DNA from: Pseudomonadota bacterium
Lineage (GTDB): Bacteria; Pseudomonadota; Alphaproteobacteria; Rhodospirillales; Magnetospirillaceae
Assembly: GCA_021782815.1 (NCBI GenBank)
Contig: JAJXUO010000019.1
Location: 1-52,061, forward strand
Direction: 5' to 3'
DNA: 52,061 nt
Below the pieces are notes generated by a model that saw only the letters and a program-made list of their open reading frames with translations, searched no databases and was not told the DNA's origin. Numbering within the stretch: the first letter of the stretch is position 1; each line of letters opens with the position of its first letter. The position numbers and the translations under genes are program-made. Shown here piece by piece: positions 39,494 through 48,537 of this stretch.

Positions 39494-41351
39494 CGCGGGG
39501 CTTTCCGGCCAGCACGAAAGCCCCGCCGATCTGGCGCGGCGCGTTACCACCGCCACGGTGCGCGCCATCGCCGGGCGCGGCGATATTTCGGTGCAGTACG
39601 GCGTTGGCCCCTCCTGCGTGCGCGGCGATCAGGTGCGCCTGCCGGTGCCGCCCCGCGCCCTGTCGGCCCGCGATCTCATGCTGCTGCGCGGCGCCGCCGA
39701 TGCCGCCGCCTGCCGCCTGCGCTATGTGGACGAAGCCCTGCACGCCCGCCGCCTGCCCGCCAGCCAGGAGGCCCGCGACATCTACAACGCCGTGGCCCAG
39801 GCCCGCGCCGAAAGCCTGGGCGGGCGGTGCATGCCCGGCCTGGCCCACAATCTGGCCCAGTCCCTGGAAGCCCGCTACCGCGCCGAGGGCTACGACCAGA
39901 TCGAAACCCGCGAGCAGATGCCCCTGGCCGAGGCGGTGCGCCTGCTGGCCCGCGAACGCTTCACCGCCGCCCCTCTACCCCCCGCCGCCGCCAAGGCCGT
40001 GGGACTGTGGCGCGACCATCTGGAAGGCCGCATCGGCGCCACCCTGCCCCGCCTGGCCGACAGCCTGGCCGACCAGGACCGCTTCGACAAAATCCTGCGC
40101 GAGATCATCGCCCTGCTGGAGATCGAGGCCCAGGAGATCGACCCGCCGGACGAGGAGCTGGAGCGCGAGGAGGAGAGCGCCGAATCCCAGGGCGGCGACA
40201 GCACCCCGCAGGAGAAATCCGCCTCCGACGACAGCCGGGGCAGCCCCGGCCAGGGCGAGGAGCAGGGCCAGGAGGGCGACGCCGAGAGCAGCGGCGCCGA
40301 GGAGGGCGAGGAGGACGGCGACGGCGACAGCCTGAAGGTGCCGGGCCAGGGCGCCGACGAGGCCGCCGGCCCCAGCCGGGCCCGCCCCGGCCACAACAGC
40401 CGCTTCCAGGACGGCGGCGCCACCCCCTACCGCGCCTTCACCACCGCCTTCGATCAGGTGGTGGCCGCCGAGGATCTGTGCGACCCCGAGGAAATGACCC
40501 ATCTGCGCCAGTTGCTGGACCAGCAGCTGACCCACCTGCAGGGCGTGGTCAGCCGCCTGGCCAACCGCCTGCAACGCCGCCTGATGGCCAAACAGACCCG
40601 CGCCTGGGAGTTCGACCTCGACGAGGGCCTGCTGGACGCCGGACGCCTGGCCCGGGTGGTGATCAACCCCTTGCAAAGCCTGTCGTTCAAGCTGGAAAAG
40701 GATACCGACTTCCGCGATACCGTGGTTTCGCTGCTCATCGACAATTCCGGCTCCATGCGCGGGCGGCCCATCACCGTGGCCTCGATGAGCGCCGATATCC
40801 TGGCCCGCACCCTGGAACGCTGCGGCGTGAAGGTGGAAATCCTCGGCTTCACCACCAAGGCCTGGAAAGGCGGACAGGCCCGCGAGAAATGGATGGCCGA
40901 GGGCAAACCCGCCCAGCCCGGCCGCCTCAACGACCTGCGCCATATCGTCTACAAGGCCGCCGACACCCCCTGGCGCCGCGCCCGCAAAAATCTCGGCCTG
41001 ATGCTGCGCGAAGGCCTGCTGAAGGAAAATATCGACGGCGAGGCCCTGCTGTGGGCGCACGACCGCCTGCTGGCCCGCCCGGAACAACGCCGCATCCTGA
41101 TGGTGATCTCCGACGGCGCCCCGGTGGACGATTCCACCCTCTCGGTCAATAACGGCAGCTACCTGGAACACCACCTGCGCGAAGTCATCACTTGGATCGA
41201 AACCCGCTCCCCCGTGGAACTGGCCGCCATCGGCATCGGCCACGACGTGACCCGCTACTACCGCCGCGCCGTTACCATCTCCGACGCCGAAGACCTGGGC
41301 GGCACGGTGATGAGCCAACTGGCCGACCTGTTCGACGAGGACCTGCGCTGA
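39474..41351 (+). CDS. cobT: Aerobic cobaltochelatase subunit CobT
   Basis: A 625-residue protein. The N-terminal part has [20 protein letters not shown] and ends in a long acidic low-complexity linker (about 215-300, rich in E/G/S/D). The C-terminal VWA domain has a MIDAS motif [11 protein letters not shown] and ends [13 protein letters not shown], all as in CobT. It forms the chaperone-like CobST ring that drives CobN. The second ATG of a duplicated start is used here because the first reads into a stop. Confidence 0.95.
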   Translation: MSGSDKGAGLSGQHESPADLARRVTTATVRAIAGRGDISVQYGVGPSCVRGDQVRLPVPPRALSARDLMLLRGAADAAACRLRYVDEALHARRLPASQEARDIYNAVAQARAESLGGRCMPGLAHNLAQSLEARYRAEGYDQIETREQMPLAEAVRLLARERFTAAPLPPAAAKAVGLWRDHLEGRIGATLPRLADSLADQDRFDKILREIIALLEIEAQEIDPPDEELEREEESAESQGGDSTPQEKSASDDSRGSPGQGEEQGQEGDAESSGAEEGEEDGDGDSLKVPGQGADEAAGPSRARPGHNSRFQDGGATPYRAFTTAFDQVVAAEDLCDPEEMTHLRQLLDQQLTHLQGVVSRLANRLQRRLMAKQTRAWEFDLDEGLLDAGRLARVVINPLQSLSFKLEKDTDFRDTVVSLLIDNSGSMRGRPITVASMSADILARTLERCGVKVEILGFTTKAWKGGQAREKWMAEGKPAQPGRLNDLRHIVYKAADTPWRRARKNLGLMLREGLLKENIDGEALLWAHDRLLARPEQRRILMVISDGAPVDDSTLSVNNGSYLEHHLREVITWIETRSPVELAAIGIGHDVTRYYRRAVTISDAEDLGGTVMSQLADLFDEDLR

Positions 41352-41640
41352 GGGGCAGGAGACCCGCCATTGGGAAGAAGCAGGGCTTTGCCCTGCACCC
41401 ACAAGAAGGCGCGGCCTTCTTGACTTCCGGAGGATGGGGACTGTGTGGCGGGGATGGGCCGAATCCAGACTGACCGATTTCTGGCAACGAAGGCAGGATA
41501 TGAGACGGTAGTTTGTCGATAATTTTTTGGTGAGATTTGACCCTAAGCAGGCCTTGGCAATGTCGGAGGCGAGTGGTGTAATGACGTTTGCATGCGGTGC
41601 ATGGTAAGGCCCGCCCTGTCATCTCAAAATTGAGGAAAAC
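41352..41640. other. Intergenic region at the left edge of the low-GC island
   Basis: It contains two adjacent hairpins, GCAGGG/CCCTGC (41380-41396) and AAGAAGGC/GCCTTCTT (41403-41421), probably terminating cobT. From about 41470 the sequence becomes AT-richer. A good RBS (GAGGAAAAC) precedes the 41641 gene. No promoter was confidently identified. Confidence 0.5.
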
Positions 41641-41985
41641 ATGACAGTTAGCGCAGCTTATTTCGAAAAAAATGAAGACGAATTGCTTCTCGACCTTGCG
41701 AATCAACTGATTGCGAGCGGCGAAATCCGTTACAGCGGACCGATGGACGACGAAAGCAGAAAAGAACGCGCAAGACGCTGGATGAATGGCGTCCTAGCGT
41801 CCCTCAAGGGGGCTATCTGCAATGATCCGCGTGTGGTTGCCTACTTGAACGAGCCCGCCGCCCAGAACTTGGCCGATATTGCGGGCGTTGTGGTCGACAT
41901 TTTAAGCGCGTCGACGATCAGCGTGCCAGTTGGGACGTTGGCAGTTCTGATTGTCAAAGGGCGATTGCATAATCTTTGCGGGTAA
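41641..41985 (+). CDS. Small protein of the low-GC island, function unknown
   Basis: A 114-residue protein. The first 80 residues are charged and helical (KNEDELLLDLANQLIASGEIRYSG, then RKERARRWMNGVLASLKGAI). The last 35 are hydrophobic (VVVDILSASTISVPVGTLAVLIVKGRLHNLCG), like one membrane-inserting helix or a buried hairpin. No family is recognised. Codon use and GC are clearly lower than in neighbouring cobT and gluQRS. The next gene starts 4 bp after its stop (or overlaps it), so the two form a unit. Confidence 0.65.
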   Translation: MTVSAAYFEKNEDELLLDLANQLIASGEIRYSGPMDDESRKERARRWMNGVLASLKGAICNDPRVVAYLNEPAAQNLADIAGVVVDILSASTISVPVGTLAVLIVKGRLHNLCG

Positions 41986-41989
41986 CGGA

Positions 41990-43210
41990 ATGTCGCTGAA
42001 TCTCCTTCAGGAGGATTACCTCAGGTTCCTCGGCGAAGATGGTGTCCGCCTTGTGACACGGGCTGAGCGGGCAACGTATGTGGCGAATGAACTTGACGTT
42101 TACGCGTCGGATAAAGGCCTCAGGCACCCGTGCCGCTATCTGCTGTCTCCGTTTTTTGAGGATTGCGGGATGGTGAGCGAGCACCGTAACGGCTTCGGAC
42201 CAGCCGTCGTCGGTGTCATGAACCGCTCGATTCACGCAGCCAAAGTTACGAACGCTTTTACAACCGAAGCGTCTGTCGCGCTGGCGATATCGCCATACAA
42301 CGAGTTCGGCGCGGAAGTAATGCGGACCGAGCACGGCTTTCTCGTGCTTATTAGCCCCGTCACGTTCTCAATGTGTTTCCTTTACGCAATTCTGGCGGTG
42401 ACGTCGGCGCAGGCGACCGGGCTCTTTCATCAAGGTCTCGTCCCTCGCGGCCCTGATGGTGTGTCGCTCATTGATCCGTTCGAGTGGGTGTACGCCAGCC
42501 ATCGTGCCCTGATGTCGATGGTTCAGGAGTTCCTGAGGAGCGGGGGCGTCGCGGATCCGTTCGGTAAGGTGAAGGAGGCTCGCTTCGACTTGCTGCCGTG
42601 GCATTACGTCTATCGCGTGCAGGCCACCTATGAACAGATGCTAGATTTTCTCGCACTGCACGAACTGGGGCATATCTGTCTTGGTCATATGGGGCAGATG
42701 GAGCAAGTGCGTCGCGCCGTGCCATGTACGTCGATCTCGTATGAAGTGTCATCACCGATGCCGGCTCAGGAGGAAGCGGCTGACAAGTTCGCCCTGAACT
42801 GCCTAGTCGGTCGAGGCCATGGCGAGGAACTGCTTGCGCTCTTCCAGTTGATCGAAGGCGGGGAGGCTCAATCGAGTAAACTAGACAAACTTTGGACAGG
42901 AAACACGTCGCTTGGCCGCTACACATCTGCGCTGCAACTGCTGAAACTCTTCGACGTTTTCAATTCAGGGCAATGCAGTGAGGGTGCAGGCATTGAGTTT
43001 ACGAAACCGTGCGAATTAAATGGTACACATCCCTCCGGGCAGCATCGCTTCATCAAAGCTTGGGCGAATAACCATGTGCTCGAACTGCCGGCGACACACA
43101 AATTCAACATTGGGTCTATTATCCAGTGGAGTAACTGGGTAAATCTGGATGCGGCTACCCATGCGCAAGAAAAAATACGGGCGATCTGTCAACAGTTGGA
43201 GATGCTCTAA
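41990..43210 (+). CDS. HExxH protein (putative metalloprotease) of the low-GC island
   Basis: A 406-residue protein from ATG 41990; a TTG start at 41951 would overlap the upstream gene by 35 bp. Around residue 215-225 it has LALHELGHICLGHMG, a zinc-metalloprotease HExxH motif with further His. About 35 residues later, EEAADKFALNCLVG supplies a Glu-rich helix that could give the third ligand. This resembles the ImmA/IrrE-M78 or M48-like arrangement, but the rest is unlike these families. The N-terminal 200 residues (VYASDKGLRHPCRYLLSPFFEDC) are not recognised. With its small partner it could be a regulatory or defence-type protease module; that is inference. Confidence 0.7.
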   Translation: MSLNLLQEDYLRFLGEDGVRLVTRAERATYVANELDVYASDKGLRHPCRYLLSPFFEDCGMVSEHRNGFGPAVVGVMNRSIHAAKVTNAFTTEASVALAISPYNEFGAEVMRTEHGFLVLISPVTFSMCFLYAILAVTSAQATGLFHQGLVPRGPDGVSLIDPFEWVYASHRALMSMVQEFLRSGGVADPFGKVKEARFDLLPWHYVYRVQATYEQMLDFLALHELGHICLGHMGQMEQVRRAVPCTSISYEVSSPMPAQEEAADKFALNCLVGRGHGEELLALFQLIEGGEAQSSKLDKLWTGNTSLGRYTSALQLLKLFDVFNSGQCSEGAGIEFTKPCELNGTHPSGQHRFIKAWANNHVLELPATHKFNIGSIIQWSNWVNLDAATHAQEKIRAICQQLEML

Positions 43211-43413
43211 TTGAATGATTGCTCAACCACGACATGAGCCGGCCTGTAAGCAACGTCCGCTATCTGGAATCAGCTTTGCCTTTCGGAACGCCCGTCATGG
43301 GCGCAAACCCGCCCCCAGGATGGTCCGGAAGGACCGCGTCCTTCCGGGCGGGTTCGGGCGGCAGCCCGATCACCTTCTCCCTCACCACGCGCCCCACACA
43401 CCGCCCCCGCCCC
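43211..43413. other. Right edge of the island
   Basis: About 200 bp with no convincing gene. It includes overlapping GC-rich inverted repeats (GGTCCGGAAGGACC; AACCCGCCC with GGGCGGGTT, about 43308-43364) that could terminate the metalloprotease gene. A short open frame beginning MSRPVSNVRYLES (43234) is not supported by an RBS. Confidence 0.4.
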
Positions 43414-44250
43414 TTAGAACCCCGCCATCGCCCGCACCTCGGACGGGGTTTTGCCGGCGTCGCGCAGGGCGCGGAGGGTCAGGCTTTGGTTGCGTTTGGC
43501 GTAGCGTTTGCCGGTTTCGTCCACCAGCAGGCGGTGGTGGCGCCAGGTGGGCACCGGCAGGGCCAGCAGGGCTTGCAGCAGGCGGTGCAGGTGGCTGGCG
43601 GCGAAGAGATCCTGGCCGCGCGTGACCAGGGTAACGCCTTGCAGGGCATCGTCCACCGTAACCGCCAGGTGGTAGCTGGCGGGCACGTCCTTGCGGGCCA
43701 GCACCACGTCGCCGAACGGGCTGGGGTCGGCGGTTTGCCAGCCCTGATCGAGGTCGCGCCAGCGCAGCGGCCCGGTCAGGGCCAGGGCGCGGCGCAGATT
43801 GAGGCGCAGGGCGCAGGGCTGGCCCGCCGCCCGGCGCGCCGCCGCCTCGTGCGGGGGCAGGTCGCGGCACAGGCCGGGATAGAGGGGGCCGTCGGGGCCG
43901 TGCGGGGCGTGGCCCGCCTGTTCGATCTCGCGGGCGATATCGGCGCGGGTGCAAAAGCAGGGATAGAGCAGGCCCAGTTCCTCCAGCCGGGCCAGGGCGG
44001 CGGCGTAATCGTCCAGATGCCGCGACTGGCGGCGCAGCGGTTGCGGCCAGGCGAGGCCCAGCCAGGCCAGATCCTCCTCGATGGCGGCGATAAAGCCGGG
44101 GCGGCAGCGCACGGGGTCGATATCCTCGATGCGCAGCAGGAAGCGCCCGCCGTTTTCCGCCTGGTGGGCGGCGAACAGGGCGGAATGGGCGTGGCCCAGA
44201 TGCAAAAGGCCGGTGGGACTGGGGGCGAAGCGGGTGACGAAGGCAGCCAT
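43414..44250 (-). CDS. gluQRS: Glutamyl-Q tRNA(Asp) synthetase
   Basis: A 278-residue paralogue of the glutamyl-tRNA synthetase catalytic domain. It has the HIGH-like motif PSPTGLLHLGHAHSA, RIEDIDPVR, Cys residues in YPCFCTR forming the zinc site, and a KMSKS-like loop KRYAKRNQS. It glutamylates queuosine in tRNA-Asp. The short length without an anticodon-binding domain fits GluQRS. Confidence 0.93.
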   Translation of the reverse strand: MAAFVTRFAPSPTGLLHLGHAHSALFAAHQAENGGRFLLRIEDIDPVRCRPGFIAAIEEDLAWLGLAWPQPLRRQSRHLDDYAAALARLEELGLLYPCFCTRADIAREIEQAGHAPHGPDGPLYPGLCRDLPPHEAAARRAAGQPCALRLNLRRALALTGPLRWRDLDQGWQTADPSPFGDVVLARKDVPASYHLAVTVDDALQGVTLVTRGQDLFAASHLHRLLQALLALPVPTWRHHRLLVDETGKRYAKRNQSLTLRALRDAGKTPSEVRAMAGF

Positions 44251-44361
44251 GTTTTTTCCGCGAATGCGAATTCACCGAACTGTTATGCTTGAGTTGCCGC
44301 GCATCTGGTAGATACACTGACATCTAGTAGCTATCCCTCGTGTCCGAGGAGGCTTTTGCAG

Positions 44362-44919
44362 ATGACGCTCGATGGTTGTCCTGCCTTGGTCCTGAACGCG
44401 GATTACCGCCCGCTCAGCTACTACCCTTTGTCTTTATGGCCCTGGCAGGATGCCGTCAAGGCGGTGGTGGCCGAACGGGTGACGGTGGTGGCCAATTACG
44501 CCCGCCGCATCCGCTCGCCGCGCTGGGAGATGGCGCTGCCCAGCGTGATTTCGCTGAAGGACTACATCCCCGCCAGCCGCCGCCCGGCCTTCACCCGTTT
44601 CAACCTGTTCCTGCGCGACCGCTTCACCTGCCAATATTGCGGCCAGCCCTTTCCCAGCCACGATCTCACCTTCGATCACGTGATCCCGCGCTGCCGGGGC
44701 GGGCTGACCACCTGGAGCAATATCGTCACCGCCTGCGGCCCCTGCAATCTGAGGAAGGGCAGCCTGCTGCCGCACGAGGCCGACATGCATCCCCGCATCC
44801 GCCCGGCCGAGCCCAGCACCAGTTTGCTGCAAAGCCACGGCCGCGCCTTTCCGCCCAACTATCTGCATGAAAGCTGGCGCGACTTTCTCTATTGGGACAT
44901 GGAGCTGGAAACGCCGTAG
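44362..44919 (+). CDS. HNH endonuclease family protein
   Basis: A 185-residue protein with N-terminal PALVLNADYRPLSYYPLSLWPWQDAVKAV. The HNH/treble-clef region is FTCQYCGQPFPSHDLTFDHVIPRCRGG, with zinc Cys pairs C-x2-C and CGPCN and catalytic DH. This widespread 'LNADYRPL' HNH type is of unknown role. The ATG at 44362 follows AGGAGG by eight bases. It is divergent from gluQRS. Confidence 0.9.
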   Translation: MTLDGCPALVLNADYRPLSYYPLSLWPWQDAVKAVVAERVTVVANYARRIRSPRWEMALPSVISLKDYIPASRRPAFTRFNLFLRDRFTCQYCGQPFPSHDLTFDHVIPRCRGGLTTWSNIVTACGPCNLRKGSLLPHEADMHPRIRPAEPSTSLLQSHGRAFPPNYLHESWRDFLYWDMELETP

Positions 44920-44924
44920 GCCCC

Positions 44925-44965
44925 CTCACCCAACCCTCTCCCCGGTGGGGAGAGGGCTTTTGGGG
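44925..44965. terminator. Inverted repeat between convergent genes
   Basis: CCCTCTCCCC and GGGGAGAGGG form a 10-bp stem around GGT, followed by CTTTTGG. It serves the HNH gene and possibly the convergent coq7. The sequence type (CCCTCACCCAACCCTCTCCCC) is a common interspersed repeat in GC-rich Proteobacteria. Confidence 0.7.
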
Positions 44966-44987
44966 TGGAGTTATGGATTGATCGGCT

Positions 44988-45548
44988 TCAGATCCGTTCC
45001 GACAGCCAGATGGCCAGGCGCGAGCCGGTTTTGATGGCGGCCGACAGCAGCGGATAGCCCACGGCCTGTTCGGCGCCGTGCGCCAGGCCGATATCGCGGT
45101 GTTCCACCTCCTCGGCGCGGAACTGTTCCACGGTGCGCAACAGGTCGGCCTCGCTTTCGTCCAGTTGGGCGGCCTGATCGGCGTAATGCTGGTCGATCAC
45201 CTCTTCCACCGCCACCGTGCAGGCCATGGCGGCCTTTTCCCCCAAAAGGGCGGTGCCGGCCCCCAGGGCGAAGCCGGCCAGATGCCACAGCGGCTGCAGC
45301 AGGGTGGGGCGCACGCGGCGTTCCCCCACCATGCGGTTGAAGGTTTGCAGGTGGTGGCGTTCCTGTTCCTCCATATGGCGCAGCAGTTCGGCGCAGCCGG
45401 GGCGGTTGCCCAGCACGGCGCGCTGGCCCTGATAGATGCGCACCGCGCCATATTCCCCGGCCTGATCCACCCGCAGCAGCCGGGCCATGCGCTGGGCGGG
45501 CGTAAGATCGCCGGGCATGGGGGCGGCGGGGGTATTGGGCTCGGTCAT
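44988..45548 (-). CDS. coq7: 3-demethoxyubiquinol 3-hydroxylase Coq7
   Basis: A 186-residue di-iron monooxygenase of ubiquinone synthesis. Di-iron ligands are in DQAGEYGAVRIY (Glu), EEQERHHLQTF (ExxH), ACTVAVEEVIDQHY (Glu) and EEVEHRDIG (ExxH). The start at 45548 overlaps the dsbB stop by 4 bp. It hydroxylates demethoxyubiquinol at the membrane. Presence of Coq7 fits Alphaproteobacteria. Confidence 0.94.
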   Translation of the reverse strand: MTEPNTPAAPMPGDLTPAQRMARLLRVDQAGEYGAVRIYQGQRAVLGNRPGCAELLRHMEEQERHHLQTFNRMVGERRVRPTLLQPLWHLAGFALGAGTALLGEKAAMACTVAVEEVIDQHYADQAAQLDESEADLLRTVEQFRAEEVEHRDIGLAHGAEQAVGYPLLSAAIKTGSRLAIWLSERI

Positions 45549-46036
45549 CGGCGCCTCCTGAAGCCGCGGGCCGCCCAGGCGGCGAAAGCCGCCAGAGCGA
45601 ACGAGGCCGGAATATTGAACCCGGCCATGGAAATGCCGGCCAGCGTCCAGGCCGGCTGATCGCAGCGCGGCGGCGGCGGCGCCGACAGGGCGGCCATCAT
45701 CTCGGCCGGGGTGGTGGGCACCGGGGCCACCGGCACGCAGGCCGCCGTGCCGTGCCACCAATGCTGCTCCACCCCCACATGGAAGATGGCGATGCCGCCA
45801 TTGACGGTAAAGGCCAGGGCGCACAGCCCCAGCAGCCAGAGCCGCCGCCGGGGCGGGCAGGCGGGCGGCAGGGCCAGCGCCGCCAGCAGCGCCGAAAGCA
45901 CATAAGGCCCGCGCTGATAGAGGCAGAGGATGCAGGGCCGCAGCCCGAAGCCGAACTGGGCCAGCAGCGCCCCGCCCAGGGCCAGCAGGCAGGCCAGCAG
46001 GATCAGGGCGGGCGACAGACGCAGCAAACGGGACAT
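45545..46036 (-). CDS. dsbB: Disulfide bond formation protein DsbB
   Basis: A 163-residue membrane protein with four TM helices. It has the first Cys pair RPCILCLYQR (C-x2-C) and a second pair split as TAACVP and PRCDQP in the long periplasmic loop. It reoxidises DsbA with quinone. The start at 46036 gives MSRLLRLSP; the open frame upstream lacks family features. It lies between dedA and coq7. Confidence 0.9.
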   Translation of the reverse strand: MSRLLRLSPALILLACLLALGGALLAQFGFGLRPCILCLYQRGPYVLSALLAALALPPACPPRRRLWLLGLCALAFTVNGGIAIFHVGVEQHWWHGTAACVPVAPVPTTPAEMMAALSAPPPPRCDQPAWTLAGISMAGFNIPASFALAAFAAWAARGFRRRR

Positions 46037-46050
46037 CAAGGGCCCCTCCC

Positions 46051-46632
46051 CTACAGGAATTTGACCAGCAGGAACCCGCCCACCAGCCCCACGGCGCAGG
46101 CGGTGGTCACCAGCGCCAGGCGGCGTTCGATGAAATCGCGCATGGGCTCGCCGTATTTCCACAACAGCCCGGCCACCAGGAAGAAGCGCAGCGCCCGCAC
46201 GGCGATGCTGGTGAGCACGAAGGTGAGGAAATCCATCCGGGCCAGACCGGCGGTGATGGTGACCAGCTTATAGGGGATCACCGGCACCAGGCCCTTGACC
46301 ATCATGATCTTGATGGCGTTTTCGCGGAACAGCGTCACGGCGTGGTCGGCCTGGGCCTGCAAATGGTAGGTGGCGATGATCCATTGGCCCAGGGTGTCGT
46401 AAAGCACCGAGCCGATGAGATAGCCCAGCATGCCGCCCACCACCGAGGCCACGGTGGCGAGGGCGGCATAAAACCAGGCCTTGCGCCGCTCGGCCAGCAC
46501 CATGGGGATCAGCAGCACATCGGGCGGAATGGGAAAGAACGAACTTTCGGCAAAGGCCACCAGCGCCAGCCACCAGGCGGCGCGGCGGTGCGCGGCAACG
46601 CCCATCAGGCGGTTATACACCCGTCTCAACAT
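46051..46632 (-). CDS. DedA/YqaA family membrane protein
   Basis: A 193-residue protein with four to five TM segments. It has WLALVAFAESSFFPIPPDVLLIPMVLA (the DedA E..F.P.P motif) and GGMLGYLIGSVLYDTLG. YqaA-type SNARE-associated proteins are implicated in lipid carrier or phospholipid translocation. The start is uncertain (46632 or 46644, MAGTMLRRV). Confidence 0.87.
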   Translation of the reverse strand: MLRRVYNRLMGVAAHRRAAWWLALVAFAESSFFPIPPDVLLIPMVLAERRKAWFYAALATVASVVGGMLGYLIGSVLYDTLGQWIIATYHLQAQADHAVTLFRENAIKIMMVKGLVPVIPYKLVTITAGLARMDFLTFVLTSIAVRALRFFLVAGLLWKYGEPMRDFIERRLALVTTACAVGLVGGFLLVKFL

Positions 46633-46779
46633 GGTTCCGGCCATTCCGAACAGACAGTCCAAGACGCCACACTTATCAGCCCGGCGCCCATCCTGGCAAT
46701 TGCCGAATCCGCATGCGCCCCGCCGAATGCGGATTGACCTGCCGAAGACTTCGTCTATGATCGCCAGCCTACCTCCGGT

Positions 46780-46865
46780 GCCCCAGTGGCGGAATGGTAG
46801 ACGCGGCAGACTCAAAATCTGTTGTCAGTGATGGCGTGCTGGTTCGAGTCCGGCCTGGGGCACCA
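46780..46865 (+). tRNA. tRNA-Leu (CAA)
   Basis: An 86-nt class II tRNA: acceptor arms GCCCCAG/CTGGGGC, anticodon loop CTCAAAA (anticodon CAA), a long variable arm, T-loop GGTTCGAGTCC and an encoded CCA end. Confidence 0.96.
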
Positions 46866-47049
46866 ATAAATTCCATGACATCGGCGATTTTACACCACGC
46901 CACCGCGGCGAAGGGCGGCTTATGCGTCGATTTTGCCCCCCATTTTGTGCGTGAAAGGGAGTGATCCGGGATGAACCTCCCCGCCCCTCGCGTGCGCGTG
47001 CGCGTGGCCCTGGACGAATGCCCCCGGACTTGCGCGATGGCCTACGATG

Positions 47050-47072
47050 CATCATATTGATACATTATGATG
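47050..47072. promoter_or_regulatory. Inverted repeat upstream of the TA module (putative operator)
   Basis: CATCATA (47050-47056) and TATGATG (47066-47072) flank an AT-rich spacer, about 25 bp before the toxin-like gene. Toxin-antitoxin operons are commonly autoregulated through such palindromes. Confidence 0.5.
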
Positions 47073-47096
47073 AGGTATGAGGCGTCGTGATAAGCC

Positions 47097-47448
47097 ATGG
47101 CAAAGGATGAAGCGCCAGGAAAGATCGTGCGCCCGGTTCGCTGGAACAGTCTCCGGCCAGACGAAGCCGAACAGGTCATCCGGGAACGGGCAGGAAAAAC
47201 GCCGAATGTGATTTTCAGCGATCATGCCTTTGACCGGATCGAGCAACGATCCATCACCCAGGCCGACGCGCTGACGATCATTCGACAAGGACATGTTGAG
47301 GGCGATCCGCTTCAGACGGCCAGCGGGGATTGGAAAGTGGTCGTGGTGCGAAGAATGCCGGGAGGCCGGGGCCGTCACCGTGATTTACCGGCCGCCCAGC
47401 AAGGATTTGTTCGTGGTTACGGTTGAATGGATGGATACCAGGCGATGA
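47097..47448 (+). pseudogene. Frameshifted toxin-like gene (DUF4258/MqsR-like)
   Basis: The first 90 codons read FSDHAFDRIEQRSITQADALTII and SGDWKVVVVRRMPGGR, a pattern of DUF4258/RelE-like toxins. The frame then degenerates and ends at 47426. The continuation is found one frame over as AVTVIYRPPSKDLFVVTVEWMDTRR, ending in a TGA at 47446-47448 that overlaps the next ATG (ATGA). A one-base gain (or two-base loss) in the G-rich stretch around 47360-47378 explains this. The protein is probably inactive unless there is frameshifting. Confidence 0.75.
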
Positions 47449-47900
47449 GCGAACTGTTTCACTACACCGCAAGCGGGCTGGATTATATCTACCTCGCCAA
47501 TGGCTTCACCCGGCATGAAACCGACTATGGCGCGGGCACGTCCATTGATGATCTGGACGGCCTGCATGATGCCATCGCCCGCCATGTTGTGGCCTCGCCC
47601 ACCCGGTTGCGCGGCCAGGAAGTACGCTTTTTGCGGTCCATGCTGGACGTGTCGCAAGCCGGCCTCGCCCATATCCTGGGCACCAAGCGCGTGACCGTAG
47701 CGCGTTGGGAGGCCAAACCCACCACCATGATTCCCGGCACCGCTGATCGTGCCCTACGCCTGTTCTTTGCCCTGAAGGTCGAGGGCAACCGGACGGCGGC
47801 TCAACTGCTGGATCTGCTGGTGGAAATCGACGAGGCAGCCTACGGAACCGCCGTGTTCGAGGAAACCGGCGGAAACTGGCATCCCCGCCGGGCGGCATGA
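47445..47900 (+). CDS. HTH antitoxin-like protein
   Basis: A 151-residue protein. The N-terminal part is FHYTASGLDYIYLANGFTRHETDYG. The C-terminal Cro/C1-type HTH is EVRFLRSMLDVSQAGLAHILGTKRVTVARWE, as in MqsA/HigA2-like antitoxins. The start at 47445 overlaps the ancestral toxin stop. With the toxin frameshifted, it may persist as an orphan repressor. Confidence 0.82.
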   Translation: MSELFHYTASGLDYIYLANGFTRHETDYGAGTSIDDLDGLHDAIARHVVASPTRLRGQEVRFLRSMLDVSQAGLAHILGTKRVTVARWEAKPTTMIPGTADRALRLFFALKVEGNRTAAQLLDLLVEIDEAAYGTAVFEETGGNWHPRRAA

Positions 47901-47956
47901 GCAAGACGGAAACCCGCCCCTGGGATGCGGCGGATCATGGGGCGCATGTGGTGTAA
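47897..47956 (+). pseudogene. Truncated start of an addiction-module antitoxin
   Basis: An ATG overlapping the previous stop (ATGA) opens MSKTETRPWDAADHGAHVV then stop. The first 14 residues match the usual beginning of HigA-type addiction-module antidote proteins (MSKT.TRPWDAAEH). The rest of that roughly 100-aa protein is missing, so this is a deletion remnant. Confidence 0.5.
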
Positions 47957-48125
47957 CATTGGGATGACGATGGCGAAGGGGTGGGAATAACCGCCCGCGT
48001 CACCTCTGCCCGGCGCCCGTCCCGTTCCAGCGGTATGGACGCACCGCGCATCTTGGCAGCGCCGCCGGCTCCAGGCATGATGGGTTCAATGTCGAAAAAA
48101 GATCACGTCCTGGGATGATCCCCGC

Positions 48126-48530
48126 ATGAACACAGCGCCGACCCTTCCGCCCGAGATCATCGAAATCGTTCTCAACAACCATGCCGACTATATCGGGCAG
48201 TTGATCGCCTATGCCGAGGCCGGACAGGTGGGGGAGGATCTGATCGCGACGGTGCGCAGCGACAGCGAATGCCGCATCGGCCAATGGCTGCAAAAGCTGG
48301 ATGCCCGCTACGCCGGAAACGAGGCCTTTGCCAGCCTGTGCGGCGCCCATAAGGCGTTCCATATCCGCGCCGCCGATCTTTTGGGCGGGTGCGGCTGTGG
48401 CGGCGCCAGCGGCGCCGTGCCCTATTTGCGGCGCCTGCACGCCCTGGACGGCGGCGCCTTCAACGATCTGCTGCCGCCCCTGACCCGATTCGTGGCGCAG
48501 CTGAGCGAGGCCGAGAAGGCGCTTTTTTAG
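48126..48530 (+). CDS. CZB (chemoreceptor zinc-binding) domain protein
   Basis: A 134-residue stand-alone CZB-like protein. The expected ligands are in order: H in NNHADYIGQL, C in SDSECRIGQWL, and HxxxH in GAHKAFHIRAADLL. A Cys pair (GGCGCGG) follows. CZB domains bind zinc and tune chemoreceptors or diguanylate cyclases. It is convergent with, and only 7 bp from, a chemoreceptor gene that lacks an obvious CZB, so it may act as its separate module. Confidence 0.8.
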   Translation: MNTAPTLPPEIIEIVLNNHADYIGQLIAYAEAGQVGEDLIATVRSDSECRIGQWLQKLDARYAGNEAFASLCGAHKAFHIRAADLLGGCGCGGASGAVPYLRRLHALDGGAFNDLLPPLTRFVAQLSEAEKALF

Positions 48531-48537
48531 ATCGCCC

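Noticed and set aside
46866-47040. Integrase relic or gene directly after tRNA-Leu
   Set aside because: No reading frame in this stretch shows integrase motifs or a ribosome-binding site; the open frames are short and low-complexity.
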